A DNA stretch of 64,000 nt from Sapria himalayana (Eukaryota > Streptophyta > Magnoliopsida > Malpighiales > Rafflesiaceae), in assembly GCA_029783825.1 (NCBI GenBank), contig JAREIK010002653.1:344621-408620 (forward strand). The letters are read 5' to 3'. Positions within the stretch are counted from its first letter, which is position 1, and every line of letters begins with the position of its first letter. A program made the position numbers and the translations under genes. Below the pieces are notes generated by a model that made no database searches, was not told where the DNA came from, and saw only the letters and a program-made list of their open reading frames with translations. Positions 1 to 12,230 of the stretch are shown here, one piece after another.

Positions 1-3000
1 CCTTCTTATTTTTTATCTTTTTTTTCTAATGTTTCTTTTTTTCCTTCTCCTCCTCTTCTTCTTCTTCTTCTACTTCTCCTCCTCCTCTTTGTTCTACTTG
101 TTCTTATTTTACTTTTTTTTTCATTTTCTTCTTTTTTATCTTTATTTTCTTCATCATCATCGGGATAATCATCATAATCATCATCTTCTTCTTATTTTGT
201 TTTTCCTTTTTTTTCTATTTCTTTTTTTTTCTTCATAATCATCATCTTTTTTTTCACTTCATCTTCATCTACTTCATCTTTTTATTTTTTCATTTTCTTC
301 TTCCTCATGACTTACATGTTTCTCTTATTCTTTGTATTTTTTTTATTATTTTTATTCTTCTTTATTTTATTATTATTATTATTATCATTATTATTATTTT
401 TATTTTTCATTATCATTTTCTACTTCTTCAAGTTTTTCAATTTGTATTTCTTGACTTTCTTCATGTTCTTCTTTGTCTTTTTATTTCTTCTTCTACTTTT
501 TCTACTTATTCCTTTTTTTTCTTCTTCTTCTTCTTCTTCTCTTCTTTTTCATTTTCTTCTTCATGGTCATATTCTAATTACCATATTGCTTCTTTTTCTA
601 CTTCTTTTCTTATCCAACACCACTACCACCATCATCATTATCTTGTTCTTCTACTTTTTATTATTCTTCATCATCATCATCTTCTTCATCATATTCATCT
701 TCTTGATCTTTTTTGTTTCGTCCTTCTTGATCTTTTTGTTCTTCTTACTCTCCATCTTCTTATACTTATTTTTCATCTTTTTTTTTTATTCTACTTCATC
801 ATCATTATCATGATTTTCTATTTCTTTATATTCATTTTCTTTATCATTTTTTTCATCATTAAATTCAACTTTTTCTTCTTCTCCTCTTCATTTTTTTTGA
901 TTTTTTTATCTTATCCTTGATGTTCACAATTTTTTCTTCTTAATATTCTTATTATACATATTATTCTTAATCTTTCTTCTTCTTCTTCTACTCACCATCA
1001 TCTTCTTTTTTTTACATCTTCATTTTCTTTTTTTATCATCTTCAATTTCTTTTTCTTCTTCATCTTCTTAATCATCATGATCATGCTTATAATTATTATC
1101 ATCTTCTTCTTGTTCAAGATAATCACCATCAAAACATCATCATCATTATCTTCTTTTTCAATCTTGTTCATGATAATCATCATCACCATCAACATAAGCA
1201 TTATCATCTCTTTCTCCTTCATCATCATCATTATATTTTGCTTATTATTATTCTTCTTATTTTTATTCTTTTCATTTTTTTTTATCATCATCATAATCTT
1301 CTTCCTCTTCTCTACTACTTCTTTTTCTTTTTCACCTTTACATTTTTCTTCTTCTTCTCCTTCTCCTCCTATTTCTTCAACTTAAACTTCTTAATCTTTT
1401 TCTATTCATCATAAACATCATAATCATAATCACCTTATCCTTCTTTTTATTCATGACATCATAATTATAATAATAATAATCATCTTCTTCTTCTTTTTAT
1501 TTGTTTTCTTCTACAACTCATTGAACTTGTTTTCATCATTTTATTCTTTTCAACTTTTTTTTATTCATCATTTCTTCTTTTTATTTTCTTTATCATTCTT
1601 TTTTTGTCATCATCTTTCTCAACTAAAACTTTTAAAATATCTTCTTTATTTTCTATTTTGTCATCTTCTTTATTTTCTTTTTCATCATATTCTTCTTCTA
1701 CTTATTTTTTTTATTCATCATCATCATCTTCTTTTAGTCATCTCTATATATTTTTTCTACATCAACAACAACAACATAATTTTCTCCTTCTCCTTCTACT
1801 TTATCTTTTTATTTGTTTTTTTTTCTTCAAGTGCTTGTCCCTTAGGTTTTCTTTCTAATTCTTCTTTTTCTTCTTCATCTTTTTATTCATCATTATTTTT
1901 TTTCTTTTTCTTGATCTCATTCTCTTCCAACTTATTCTACTTATTGTTCATCATCATCATCATCATCATCTTCTTCTTCTTCTTTTTTATTTTCCTCATC
2001 TTCATACTCTTCTTCTTCTCATTCTTCTTCATATAATTTTTATTTTTCTTCTTTTTCATCATGATCATCATCAACTTTTTTATTATCTTAATCTTCATCA
2101 TCATTATTATCATATTCTTATTCTTCCATGTCTTCTTCTTCTACTTCTACATCTTATTCTTTTTCATCATCATCATCATCATTTTCTTCTTCTTATTATT
2201 CTTCTTTGGCATTATCTTATTCATCCTTATCCTAATCATCATCATCAAATTTTTCTTCATATTCTAATTCTTCATATTATGTTTCTTCTTCTCCAACTTC
2301 CTCATCATCATCATCATCATGATAATCATCTTCATCTTTTTCTATTCTTCTTTGTCATCTTTTACTTCAACTTTTTATTCTTCTCCTTCCTTTCTTTCTT
2401 CTTCATTACCATTATCATTATAATCATTATCTTCATCATCATCAATATCTTCTTCAAATTTTTAGTTGTTTCTTATTTTTGTTCAGCTCATTTTTCAACT
2501 TTTTCTACTACTTTTCATTCAACTTATTCATCTTGTTCTTCATATTCTCTTTCTCTATATTTTCATCTAGTTATTCTTCTTTATAATCTTCAACTTTTTC
2601 ATCTTCATTCTCAACATGATCGTCTTCAAAATATTCTTCTTTTTCTACATCTTCGTTTTCTTCAAATTCATCTCTTTCTTCTATTTTTTGAATTCTTTTT
2701 CTTCTTCATACTAATTATCATCAACAACTTATTTTTCTTCTTCATCTTATTCTCTTTATTTATATTTTTCTTCTTCTTAATTTTCTTCTTAGTCACCATC
2801 ATCATCTTCTTCTTATTCTTTTACTTTTTAATAAACTCTTTCTTTTATGTTTTTTTTGATCATCTTCATTTTTTTTTATTATTCTTATTCCTTTACTTCT
2901 TCTTTTACCTTTTTATTTATCTCTACTTGATGTTTTTCTTCACCATTTTTTTTATATTTTTCTTCTTATTCTACTTATTCATATTCTCAATCATCATTTT

Positions 3001-6000
3001 CTTTTTCTTATTCATCTTTATTTTTCTTCTTTTTTTTTCTTCAACATTTTTTTCTTTTCTTTATTTTTTACTTCTGTTATTTCTTCTTTTACTTCTATTT
3101 CTTCTTCTCCTTCTTCTTTTTTTCTTCATATTCTTCTTCTTATTTTTATACTACTACTTTAACTTTTTCTTCTACTTTGACTTCATCATCATATTCATCT
3201 TTATCATCTTCTTATTATTTTTTATCATTTTCATTTTCTACTCTCTTTTTTTCTTCTTCTTCATGTTCTCATCATCCTCCTTTTTCTACTTATTTTTTTT
3301 TATTTTCATATTTCTTCTTCTTCATCTTCATTTTTTTTTCATTATTATTATTATTATTATCAACATGTTCTTCTTCTACTACTTGATCATCATCGTCATT
3401 AACTTCATCAACTTCTTTTCTTTTCATCATCTTCATCTTCTTGACATTCTTCTTTATTCATTTTTTTTCTTCTGTCTTCTTATTTGTCTTCTTTTTCTTC
3501 TTATTCTTATTCATTTTGTTCTTCTTTTTTGTCTTCATATTATTATTATTTTTTTTTATTCATCAACATCAGCATCTTTTTTTTCTCCTCAACTTTTTCT
3601 CTTTTTTTTCATCTTCTTCATCCACTTCATATTTTTCTTCTTCTTTGCGGCTTCTTTTTCTTCTACTACTACTACTACAACTACTATCTTTTTTTTCTTC
3701 TACTTCTTTTCATTTTTTTTTCTTTCTTCATCATCATTATATTCTTCTATTACTTCTTATTCATCTTCAGTTCTCCATCATCATCATCATCATTATCATC
3801 ATCATCTTCTTCTTCTACATTTTTTCTTCTCCTTCTCATTTATTTTCTTAATCTTCATTTGCATTTCCTTCTTCTTCATCTTCTTATTTATACTGCTTTC
3901 TTCTTCACCATTCCTATTTTTCATCTTCTGCATCTTATACTTCATCTTTATCATCATCTTCTTCTTCATCTTTATCATCATCTTCTTGTTCATATTTATT
4001 TTATTTTATATTTTCTATTACATCTTCTTCTTTTTTACCATCTTATTTTTCATATTATTATTTTTATTCATCATCATCATCATCATGATCATTACCATCA
4101 TCATCAACATCATCTTTTTATTCTTCTTGATCTTCATCTTCTACGTCTTTGACTTTTTAGTCAACATCTTATTCATATTCTTCTTCATCTTCTTTATCTT
4201 CCTATTCTTTTTATTTTTTTCATATTCATATTTTTCATGTTCTTATTTTTCATATTTCCTTCATCTTCTTCTTCTTCTTTGTATTCTTATCTTCTTACTA
4301 TTTTTCATATACTTTTGCTTCATCTTTTTTTTCTTCTCCTTTAGTTTCAACTTCTTGTTTTTCATCTTATTAATCATCATCATCATCTTCTTCTTCTTCT
4401 TCTTCTTCTTTTTTATTTTTCTTCTTCCTCATCATCTTCATCAACATCATGATCATGTTCATATTCTTTTTCTTCTTCTTCTTTGACATTTTATTCTTTT
4501 ACATCTACATCATCTTCTTCTTTTTCTTCTTTTTCTTCTTCATCTTCTTGTTCTTGATCTTTTGTATTTATTTTTCTTTATTTTCTTTTCTTCTTCTTTT
4601 ATATTTTTGTCTCTTACATTTTCTATTCTTCTTCTTCTTCTTCGTGTTCATCATATCATTCTTATTCTTCTTATTCTTTATTTTTCTTCTTTTACGTGAT
4701 CATCATCATTATCATCATAATCATCTTCATTATTATCATCTTCTACTTTTTGCTATTGTTATTCTTCTTTTATTTTTCTTCTTCTTCTTTTGCTTCTTCT
4801 ATCATCATTATCATAATATTTGTCTTTTTTTATTATTCTTCCTCTTCTTTTTCTTTTACTTCATCATGATCATGATCATCATTATCATTATAATCATCTA
4901 CTTCTTTTACTTCTTCTTTATTTTTATTTTTTTTTTCTTGATCTTGTTCTTCATCTTCTTCCTTTTTTAATATCTTCTTATCTTTTTTCCATATTCTTCA
5001 TTTTCTCTTTTTAATTTCTTCTCATCCTTCTTCATATCATCACCATATTCTTCATCTACATCTTCTTCTTCTTCCTCACATTCATCTTCATGTATTTATT
5101 ATTATTAATATTATATTTTTTCTTTTTCTACTTCTTCACCTTCTTCTTCTTGTATTAGTCATCTTCTTTTTTTCATCATCATAATTTTTATTATTATCAT
5201 CATCTTCTTCTATTTCATCATCATCATCATATTTTGCTACATCTTCTTCTACTACATATGTTCCTTTATTTCTTCTTATTTCTCTATGTTTTTCTCATTC
5301 TCCTCCTCCACTTTCTAGTTCTTCTACTACAATTTTTTTTCATTTTATTTTTCATTTTATTTTTCATTTTCTTTTTCATTTTCTTTCTCTTATTGTTCAT
5401 CTTTTCTTTTACTCCAACATCATTTTCTCTTTACCACTTTTGGTTCTTCATCAACATCATCAACATCATTGGATTATGAAAATCATCTTCTCCTACTTAA
5501 TTTTATTTTTCATCTTCATTTTGTTCATCTTATTGGTCTTCTTCATTTTTGTTTTGTTCATCTTCATCTTCTTATCCTTGTTTTTTTTTCTGCTTCTTTT
5601 TTTTTATTCTTCTTCTTATTTGAGTGATCTTCATTTTCTTCAAGACCAACAGCAACATCATCATCATCATCATCATCTTCTTCTTCATTATCATCATCTA
5701 CATCATTTTCTTCTTCTATTTCATTTTTTCCTTTTTGTTCTTCTTTTTTTCTTTTATTTCTTGAAGTTTTTCTCCTTTCCCATTTTGTTATCCTTCTTCT
5801 TGTATCTCTTATTGTACTTCTTCTTTTTTTTGTTCTCATCTTATCCTCATCCTTCTTCAACTTCTTCTTCTACTTCTCCTTGATCTTCAACAACATCATC
5901 ATCATCTTCTTTTTTTTTTCTTCTTGTTCTTCTACATTTCTTCTACTACATATTATTATTCATCATCATCATTATTATGCTCTTCTACTTTTTTTTCTTT

Positions 6001-7595
6001 TTTTTTCTTTTTTTTTATTATTCTTTTTTTCTTCTTCTTTTTTGTCATCTTCATCTTCTTCATCTTCTCTTTATTTTGTTCTCTTCATCTTTTTTTTGTC
6101 TTATTCTTCTACTTATTTTTCTTCTTGTTTTTATTCTTCTTTTTTTATTTTTTTCATCTTCTTCATTTCTATTGCTTTCTTATTCATCATCATCATCATC
6201 ATTTTGTTTTTATTCTTCGTTATCTTCTTATACTTATTCATCTTATTCTTTTTGTTCTTATTCATTTTCTTTTCCTTATTCTATTTCTTTTTTTTTCTTC
6301 TTCTTCTTCTTCCTCTTCTTTTTCATCTTCATCTTCATCTTCTTCTTCTTTTGACCTTCATATTCTTCTTCTTCTTGTTCTACTTCTTGTTCTACTTTTT
6401 TTTCTTCATCTTCAATATTTGCATTTACTACTACTACTTCTTCTTCTTCTTTATCTTGATCTTCTTGATTTTATTTTTTTTCACATTTGACTACTATGAC
6501 TACAAATTATTTTTTTTATTCTTATTCTTCTTCCTCTACTACTACTGCTACCACCACCACCTCATCTTTTTTGTAGTCATCATTTTTTTTCATCTTTTCT
6601 TCTTCTTCTAAAACTTTATCATCATCATCACTCTTATTATTATTATTATTATTATCATATTCTTCATATTTATTTCTTCTTCTTCTTTCTCTTCTTCCTC
6701 TTCTACTTTATCTTTTTCAACATGTTCATCATCATGAACATCATTATCATCATATTTTATCATCATCATCATCATCATAATATTGTCCTACTACTTTTTC
6801 TTCTACAACTACTACTACTACTTTTTCTACTTATTTTTTTTCTTCATTATGTAATTCTTCTTCACCTTCTTTTGCTTCTTTTAGTCATCTTCTTATTTTT
6901 CTTCATAATAATCATCTTATTCTTAATCAATATCATCTCTTTCTTGATCAATATCATTTTTTTATTCTATTTCAACTTTTCATTTTTGTTCTTTTTCTTC
7001 TTCTTCAAGTTTTCTTCTCTTCCTCCTCCTCCTCCAACTTTTTTTATACCCCTTCTAGTACTTCTTCTTCTTCTTCTTCTTCTTCTCCTCCTCCTCCTCC
7101 TCCTACTACTCCTCCTTCCCCTCATTCTCTTTCTCCTTTTACTTTTTCAACTATTAATACCTCTTATTTTTCTTCATTTTTTTATTCATCCTTTTCATCT
7201 TCTTTTTTTATTCAACATCATAATCATCATCTACTTTTATTACTTATTATTCTTCTTCTTAATCAAAATCATCTTTGTCTATTTCTTTATCTACATCTTA
7301 TTTTATCTTTTTATTATTCTTCTTCTTTTTCTTTTTTTTACTACTAATACTACTACTAAAACTATTACTACCTCTTCTTCAATTTATTCTTCATCTTCTC
7401 TCTTATACTTCTTATTTTTATTTTTGTTTTTTCATCAACAACTTAATCATCATCATCTTCTTTATCATTTTCATTCTATTCTTCTTTTTCCTCTTCTTGT
7501 TTTCTTTCATTATCATCATCAACATCTTCTTGATCATCATCATCATAATCTTTTATATTTTTTTCAATTTTTTACTTCTTCTTCATCTTCTTTTA

Positions 7596-7632
<37 letters not shown>

Positions 7633-7992
7633 TTTATTATTTTCATCTTGATCATCATCTTTTTATTCTTCTTTTTCTTATTATTCGTAATCATCTTTTT
7701 CTTCTACTTCTATCACTGCTTTTCAACATTATCATCTTCATCTATATCTACTTGAACTTCTTTTTATTTATTCTTTTCTTCTTCTTCATCATATTTTTAT
7801 TCTTCTTCATTGTCTATTATTTTTTTTCTTTGCTTTCTACATGTTCATCATTATAATCATCATCACCACCACCACCTTCTTATTCTTCTTTTTCTTCATC
7901 TTTTACTTTTTCTTTTATTCTTTATATAATTACATTATCTTCTTTTTCTTTGCATTCTTTTCATCATCTTTTTCTTCTCCTTCTTCTTATTT

Positions 7993-8031
<39 letters not shown>

Positions 8032-9127
8032 TTCTTCTTCTATATCTTTATGATTATCATCATCGCCATTTTGTTTTTTATTTTCTTGTTTATCTTTTTT
8101 TTTCTTCGTTAATATCTTCTTCTTTGCATTCTTCTTCTTCTTTTTTTCTACTATGTCTACTTCCTCTACATCTTTGAATTCTTCTTCTTTTTCTTCTTTT
8201 TATTCAACTTCATTCAAGTTTTTCTTCTGATTTTTCTTTTTTTTTCTTCTATCTTCTTCTCCTTCTTTCTATTGTTCTTTTTATTTTTCTTCTTCAACAT
8301 CTTATTTTTCTTCTTCAACATCTTATTTTTCTTCTTCATATTTTTTTTCTTGATCATCTTTTTCATCTTTTCTTGCTTCGTCCTATTTATCTTCTTCTTC
8401 TTCTTCTTCTTCTCTTTATTTTTTTCTTTAATTTTATTTTCATCATCAATATCAACTTCTTATTCTTTCTCATCATTATGATAATTATCTATTTTTTTCT
8501 TCTTTTTTTCATTTCTTCTTCTTTTTATTTTTTTTTCCAATAGTTTCTGTTCTTCATCTATTTATTTTTCAACATCTTCATCATCTTCTTCTTGCTATTA
8601 TTTAACTTCTTCTTCTTCAACATTTTCATCTTTATCATTTTCTCTTCTTCTTTTTCTTGTTCTTTTTTTTCATGTTCTTTTCTTGTTTTTCATAATCACC
8701 ACCACCATCATCATCATATTTTTTTTATTCTTCATTTTATTCCTTTTCTTCTTCTTTTTATTCATCATCTCATTCTTTTTTTTTCTTCTTATTCTTTATC
8801 ATCATCATATTATTCTTCTTTTTCTACTTCTTCTCTTCTCCTAGTATTGCATCATCTTGATCATCTTTTTCACCTTATTCTTCTTAATTTTTCTTGCTTT
8901 TCTTATTCTTTTTCATCTTTTTTTCTCCTTCTAATTGTTATTCTTCTTCTATTAAGACTACTACTACCTCTTCTTCTTCTTCTTCTTCTTCTTCTTTTTC
9001 TATTTTTTTTTATCTTTTTTTTTCTCCTACTTCATCATCTTTTCTTTTTCATTTTCTTTATTTTCTTTTTCTTTTTCTTCTTTTTAGCCTTCTTCTACTT
9101 ATCCTTCATCATTATTGTTATTTTGTA
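1..9127 (+). repeat. Polypyrimidine trinucleotide array 1 (TTC/TCA/TTT)
   Basis: Uninterrupted T- and C-rich DNA with an obvious 3-base beat: TTC, TCT, TCA, TTT, TTA and TAC triplets are shuffled, with A a minority and G nearly absent on this strand. Pure (TCA)n runs occur near 7590-7628 and 7990-8030, and (TCC/TCT)n near 7018-7110. Local higher-order duplications exist, for example a 21-bp unit (TTATTTTTCTTCTTCAACATC) repeated at about 8281-8340. The left edge is outside the window; the right edge is sharp at about 9127, where G reappears. Long open frames here (up to 735 codons at 2279-4486) are low-complexity F/L/I/S/H strings, open only because stop codons need A or G in set places. I do not call them genes. 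Confidence 0.93.
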
Positions 9128-9760
9128 AGGGTACTAATACTCATTATTATTTGATATGATCTCAAAATATTATTATGTAAGAATCTCTCATCTAGTATAG
9201 CTTTGTATGTATATAACTCATATATGTAATAAAGTATATGTAAGACTCGAAATCAATCTCATAGAGATTGTATTGATAGTTCATTAAATCAATAATGAAC
9301 TAATAATAATAGGATATGAATAAATGTAATTTACTTCTAAAATATACTAAGACTTTAGGGTTGGTGAACATTCTTATGTGTAATGAAGGTTTTAACTATT
9401 TGATCAATATTGTGTTTAGTTATTGGATAAAGGGTAGATTATTATAGAAATGCACATGTTCTCTCTTGGCATACAAGGAAGTCAGTCATTTTCAATTAGT
9501 CTGTTACTATCAAGGATGATAACCTCATAGTTTTCCCTTTGATATTTTAACACTAAAGGAATACATTATTTAGGGTAAGGGTCATTTGAACATGTATCTT
9601 TTTAGGTAATATGTCAACTATCCATTATGATTATTTCGAGTATGTACTTTTATTCTCAAATCTTTAATTGTCAAAAGAATGTGAGATAATCTATACTAAT
9701 TATGTTTGTACTTTTGACTTCATAGGACCATACTCATGATAATTATATATATATATATAT
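9128..9760 (+). repeat. Flank repeat F, copy 1 (right side of array 1)
   Basis: Ordinary-composition AT-rich sequence starting where array 1 stops. It is collinear with 23540-24540 and with the reverse complement of 62700-63714. Anchors: GATTGTATTGATAGTT at 9266-9281 is found exactly inverted at 63551-63566; the stretch at about 9520-9560 matches inverted 63.28-63.31 kb; 9709-9744 matches inverted 62846-62882. This copy is shorter than the others, so it carries deletions. No open frame of note. It may be an arm or LTR-like end of the element that carries the array. Confidence 0.7.
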
Positions 9761-9766
9761 ATATAT
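9744..9766. repeat. (AT)n microsatellite
   Basis: About 11 AT dinucleotides in a row, placed at the outer end of the F flank repeat, where copies 2 and 3 have non-repetitive AT-rich sequence. Confidence 0.9.
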
Positions 9767-9945
9767 TGCCATAAATATCACCTATGAAAATCATAAAAGC
9801 ACGAATGATTCACATGGATATCATCTCATATCAGTTTCCCCCACTTGTGTATGTCCTATGAGATATATGTCACAAACTTCCATGACATACATATGATTTT
9901 CATACTATACCAAAACTTCTATGTAAGAAGTTCTACTTAGCCTAG

Positions 9946-10508
9946 AGGTGTCAAACGGGTCATGTCGTGCCGACATGACCTTTTTTTCAAGGTATGACCA
10001 TGCAACCATGTTGTGCCACACATGGAATGGTAAAATTCTCATGTCGTGCTAGGCACGACATGGTGACTTGGTCCACCAGCCCAACACAGTATAGTGGCAT
10101 GATAGTGTTGCATGACCTTGTTGGATCGATGGGATCAAGGATTCTTTCATCTTCTGAGAAAGAATCTTTTAATCCCATTGCAAAAGAGAAAGAATACCAT
10201 CGGCCACATGGCCGTTGAGATTAGGGATTCTAATTTCCACCATCATGTGCTGCAAAAGAATATCATCGACCACATTGTTAATTTTTAAAAATAATTTGAT
10301 TGCCCCATGATGGGCCAGTCTAATTTTTCACCCTGCTCCATCTTGGCATGAGGCATGGCTCATGCCGGCCCAGCATGGCATGAACCATGCCATGGGAAGC
10401 CTAGTCCGACATGAGACATGATTTTGGACTGTACCATGTTGGGCTAGGCACTGCTAAACTAGGTAGGGTTATGCACCGTGCCTAGGTTGCCCAACCCATT
10501 TGACACCT
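9946..10508. mobile_element. Non-autonomous TIR element, hAT-related (563 bp)
   Basis: Bounded by 15-bp inverted repeats, AGGTGTCAAACGGGT at 9946-9960 and ACCCATTTGACACCT at 10494-10508 (14 of 15 pair). The interior is GC-richer than its surroundings and full of short palindromes built from CATG, GGCATG and GCACGACATG, so it could fold extensively. No clear target duplication is visible. The small ORFs inside (9987-10218, both strands) follow the palindromes and look non-coding. The left subterminal sequence resembles 17288-17420, next to a decayed hAT transposase, so this may be an internally deleted derivative of that family; this is inference. Confidence 0.75.
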
Positions 10509-11435
10509 ATAAATAACCACCATATTACTCAAATATTAGTTCTTTTAGATAGTACATAATGAAGTAATTTTTAATATATTTATGCTTTCAATTTTATGAG
10601 CACTATATTCATAATAATTATTATAACATAACTTTGAGGTTTTAAACATTATTTTATCTCACATGTTAAAATTAGAATGGTTATCACTTGCTTCTTATCA
10701 AATCTTATGAATCCATGTTATTACTTATCTATCACCAACTATTATGACCAACATGTTCAAACTGACATATTTATCAAAATCCTAATTTTTAGTTCAAAAT
10801 TACATCAATATCTATCCACATCCAAATACCACATAAAAACAAACAAAAGCTCATAAAATTATAATTCATTAAAACATAATTACATTTCTAACACTAAAAC
10901 TCTATTTAGTCGGATATTGAGGAGGAAATCATGTGAAATATATAAAAAGACTTCTCATATATTTTTGGTTTCCAAAATAATTCCTACCAGACTTTCTAAG
11001 TATAAAACCCTAATTCTAAATGTGATTTTCTTGTTGTTTGCCATGGATATGACCTTAATTGGAGTTGAATTTGCATCACCTAGGGTTCATGGCATGCTCA
11101 TTCCCTTTATTTTTTATTCCCTTTCTAAGTATAATAAGTGTAGCTTTATATTCTAGAGATCCATGTGATATTTCAAGCTAGAAGTCATGAAACAAAGTTG
11201 AAGTTGTGAGTTTAACATCTATTCAGATATTCTCTAAAAAAATATCATGGCACTAGGAATAACTATAATGGATGATTATCTCTCTATAACATAATGTCAT
11301 GGTATCAAAAATGGCCATGACTAAGTTGGAGAGTTGTGGTGGGCTTTTGTTTTGGATAATAAGTTTTAAAGTTTTAGGATTTGATAGAAAGTATATGAGT
11401 TGTGTTATGAAGTATATATTCATCACACAAAGCAA
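10509..11435. other. AT-rich intergenic DNA, no gene seen
   Basis: AT-rich sequence with many stops in all frames. The longest frame (10917-11156, 79 codons) has no recognisable motif. The sequence ATGGCATGCTC at 11090 and 'atcatggcac' motifs near 11247 recall the CATG-rich words of neighbouring repeats, but no repeat boundary is visible. Confidence 0.5.
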
Positions 11436-11490
11436 AAAAAAATTATCATTGGGTTGTCTCCCAAGTAGCACAACATTTAATATCCAAATA
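11436..11490 (-). repeat. Dispersed motif, copy A (related to 17028-17085)
   Basis: The block around TTGGGTTGTCTCCCAAGTAG and the following words is matched at 17036-17070 by TTGGGTTTCCTCCCAAATAG and similar words. On the minus strand the two read as ends of short frames, LLGRQPND and IWEETQ. A similar sentence is common in plant LTR-retrotransposon-derived DNA as far as I recall, so I read both as small relics of one repeat family, without assigning the family. Confidence 0.45.
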
Positions 11491-11950
11491 TAAACTTTCT
11501 TTAGATCTCCTAGTAGGTTAATAACTTTAGCTATCTATGCTAGTTTTTTCATAAACTTTTCTCAAATATAACACATTTTTTTTCTATTTTATTTGCTCAG
11601 TGAAATAAAAACACATTATCTATTATTCAAGCCACAACTAGTATCCCTTCACATGTGTGATCCTGCATGTGGGTCTGTCATCTGTTCTGAACCTGTATCT
11701 GAAAGGGTCCCACAAGGGAGTGAGCAAAGCTTAGTGGAGGTAAACTCATACATGCCTACGTCTTTATCTAAGTGCACGTAAAACATCATGCATATATATC
11801 AATACCCAATCAAGTATAATGTTTACATACAATTATGGATGAAATATTTATATGCCCATATTCTTGAGTCCCATCGACTCCCTCACACATGCCAAAGCTA
11901 AGTATGACATATTATATATATATATATATCAATATTTATTTTTTTGGAAT
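11491..11950. other. Intergenic DNA, no gene recognised
   Basis: Mostly AT-rich. A frame at 11593-11781 lies in a more balanced-composition patch (11640-11780) that might be a relic of coding sequence, but I recognise no domain. A short (AT)n run lies at about 11911-11930. Confidence 0.4.
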
Positions 11951-11954
11951 TATT

Positions 11955-12230
11955 CTGAAAAATATGGACCTCTTCCAAAAAACATATTGGATATTTCTCC
12001 GAACAAAATATGTTTTTCTTGGATATACTTCGAGAAATATGGACCTCCTCCAAAAAATATATTAGGACATTTTCCGATAAAATATGTTTTTCTTTGAATA
12101 TTTTCTAAAAACTACCACGTAACTCAACCTGGACGTTGTCCCAATTTGAGTTCATCTATTTATATTAACCATGCTCCAGAAAAAATACCGCATATCTCAG
12201 TCTGGATATTGTCCCAATTCAAGTTCGCCA
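11955..12230. repeat. About 75-bp tandem units, two diverged pairs
   Basis: Units 1 and 2 share AATATGGACCTC at 11961 and 12036 (offset 75) followed by ATATGTTTTTCTT in both. Units 3 and 4 share CTCAACCTGGA/CTCAGTCTGGA and TGTCCCAATT at 12123 and 12196 (offset 73). The near-equal offsets suggest one four-unit array in which the pairs have diverged. Confidence 0.7.

Noticed and set aside
998..1294. K/N/M/E/D-rich minus-strand frames in the arrays (also 3802-3993, 5564-5860, 53734-54000, 55213-55431)
   Set aside because: Simple complements of the TTC/TCA repeat, not proteins.
2279..4486. 735-codon open frame, and other long frames in the pyrimidine arrays
   Set aside because: Low-complexity F/L/I/S/H strings. 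The frames stay open only because the strand lacks G and ordered A; overlapping open frames exist in all three + frames, and no domain is seen.
9987..10218. Overlapping frames on both strands in the TIR element
   Set aside because: Produced by the CATG-rich palindromes; no protein motif.
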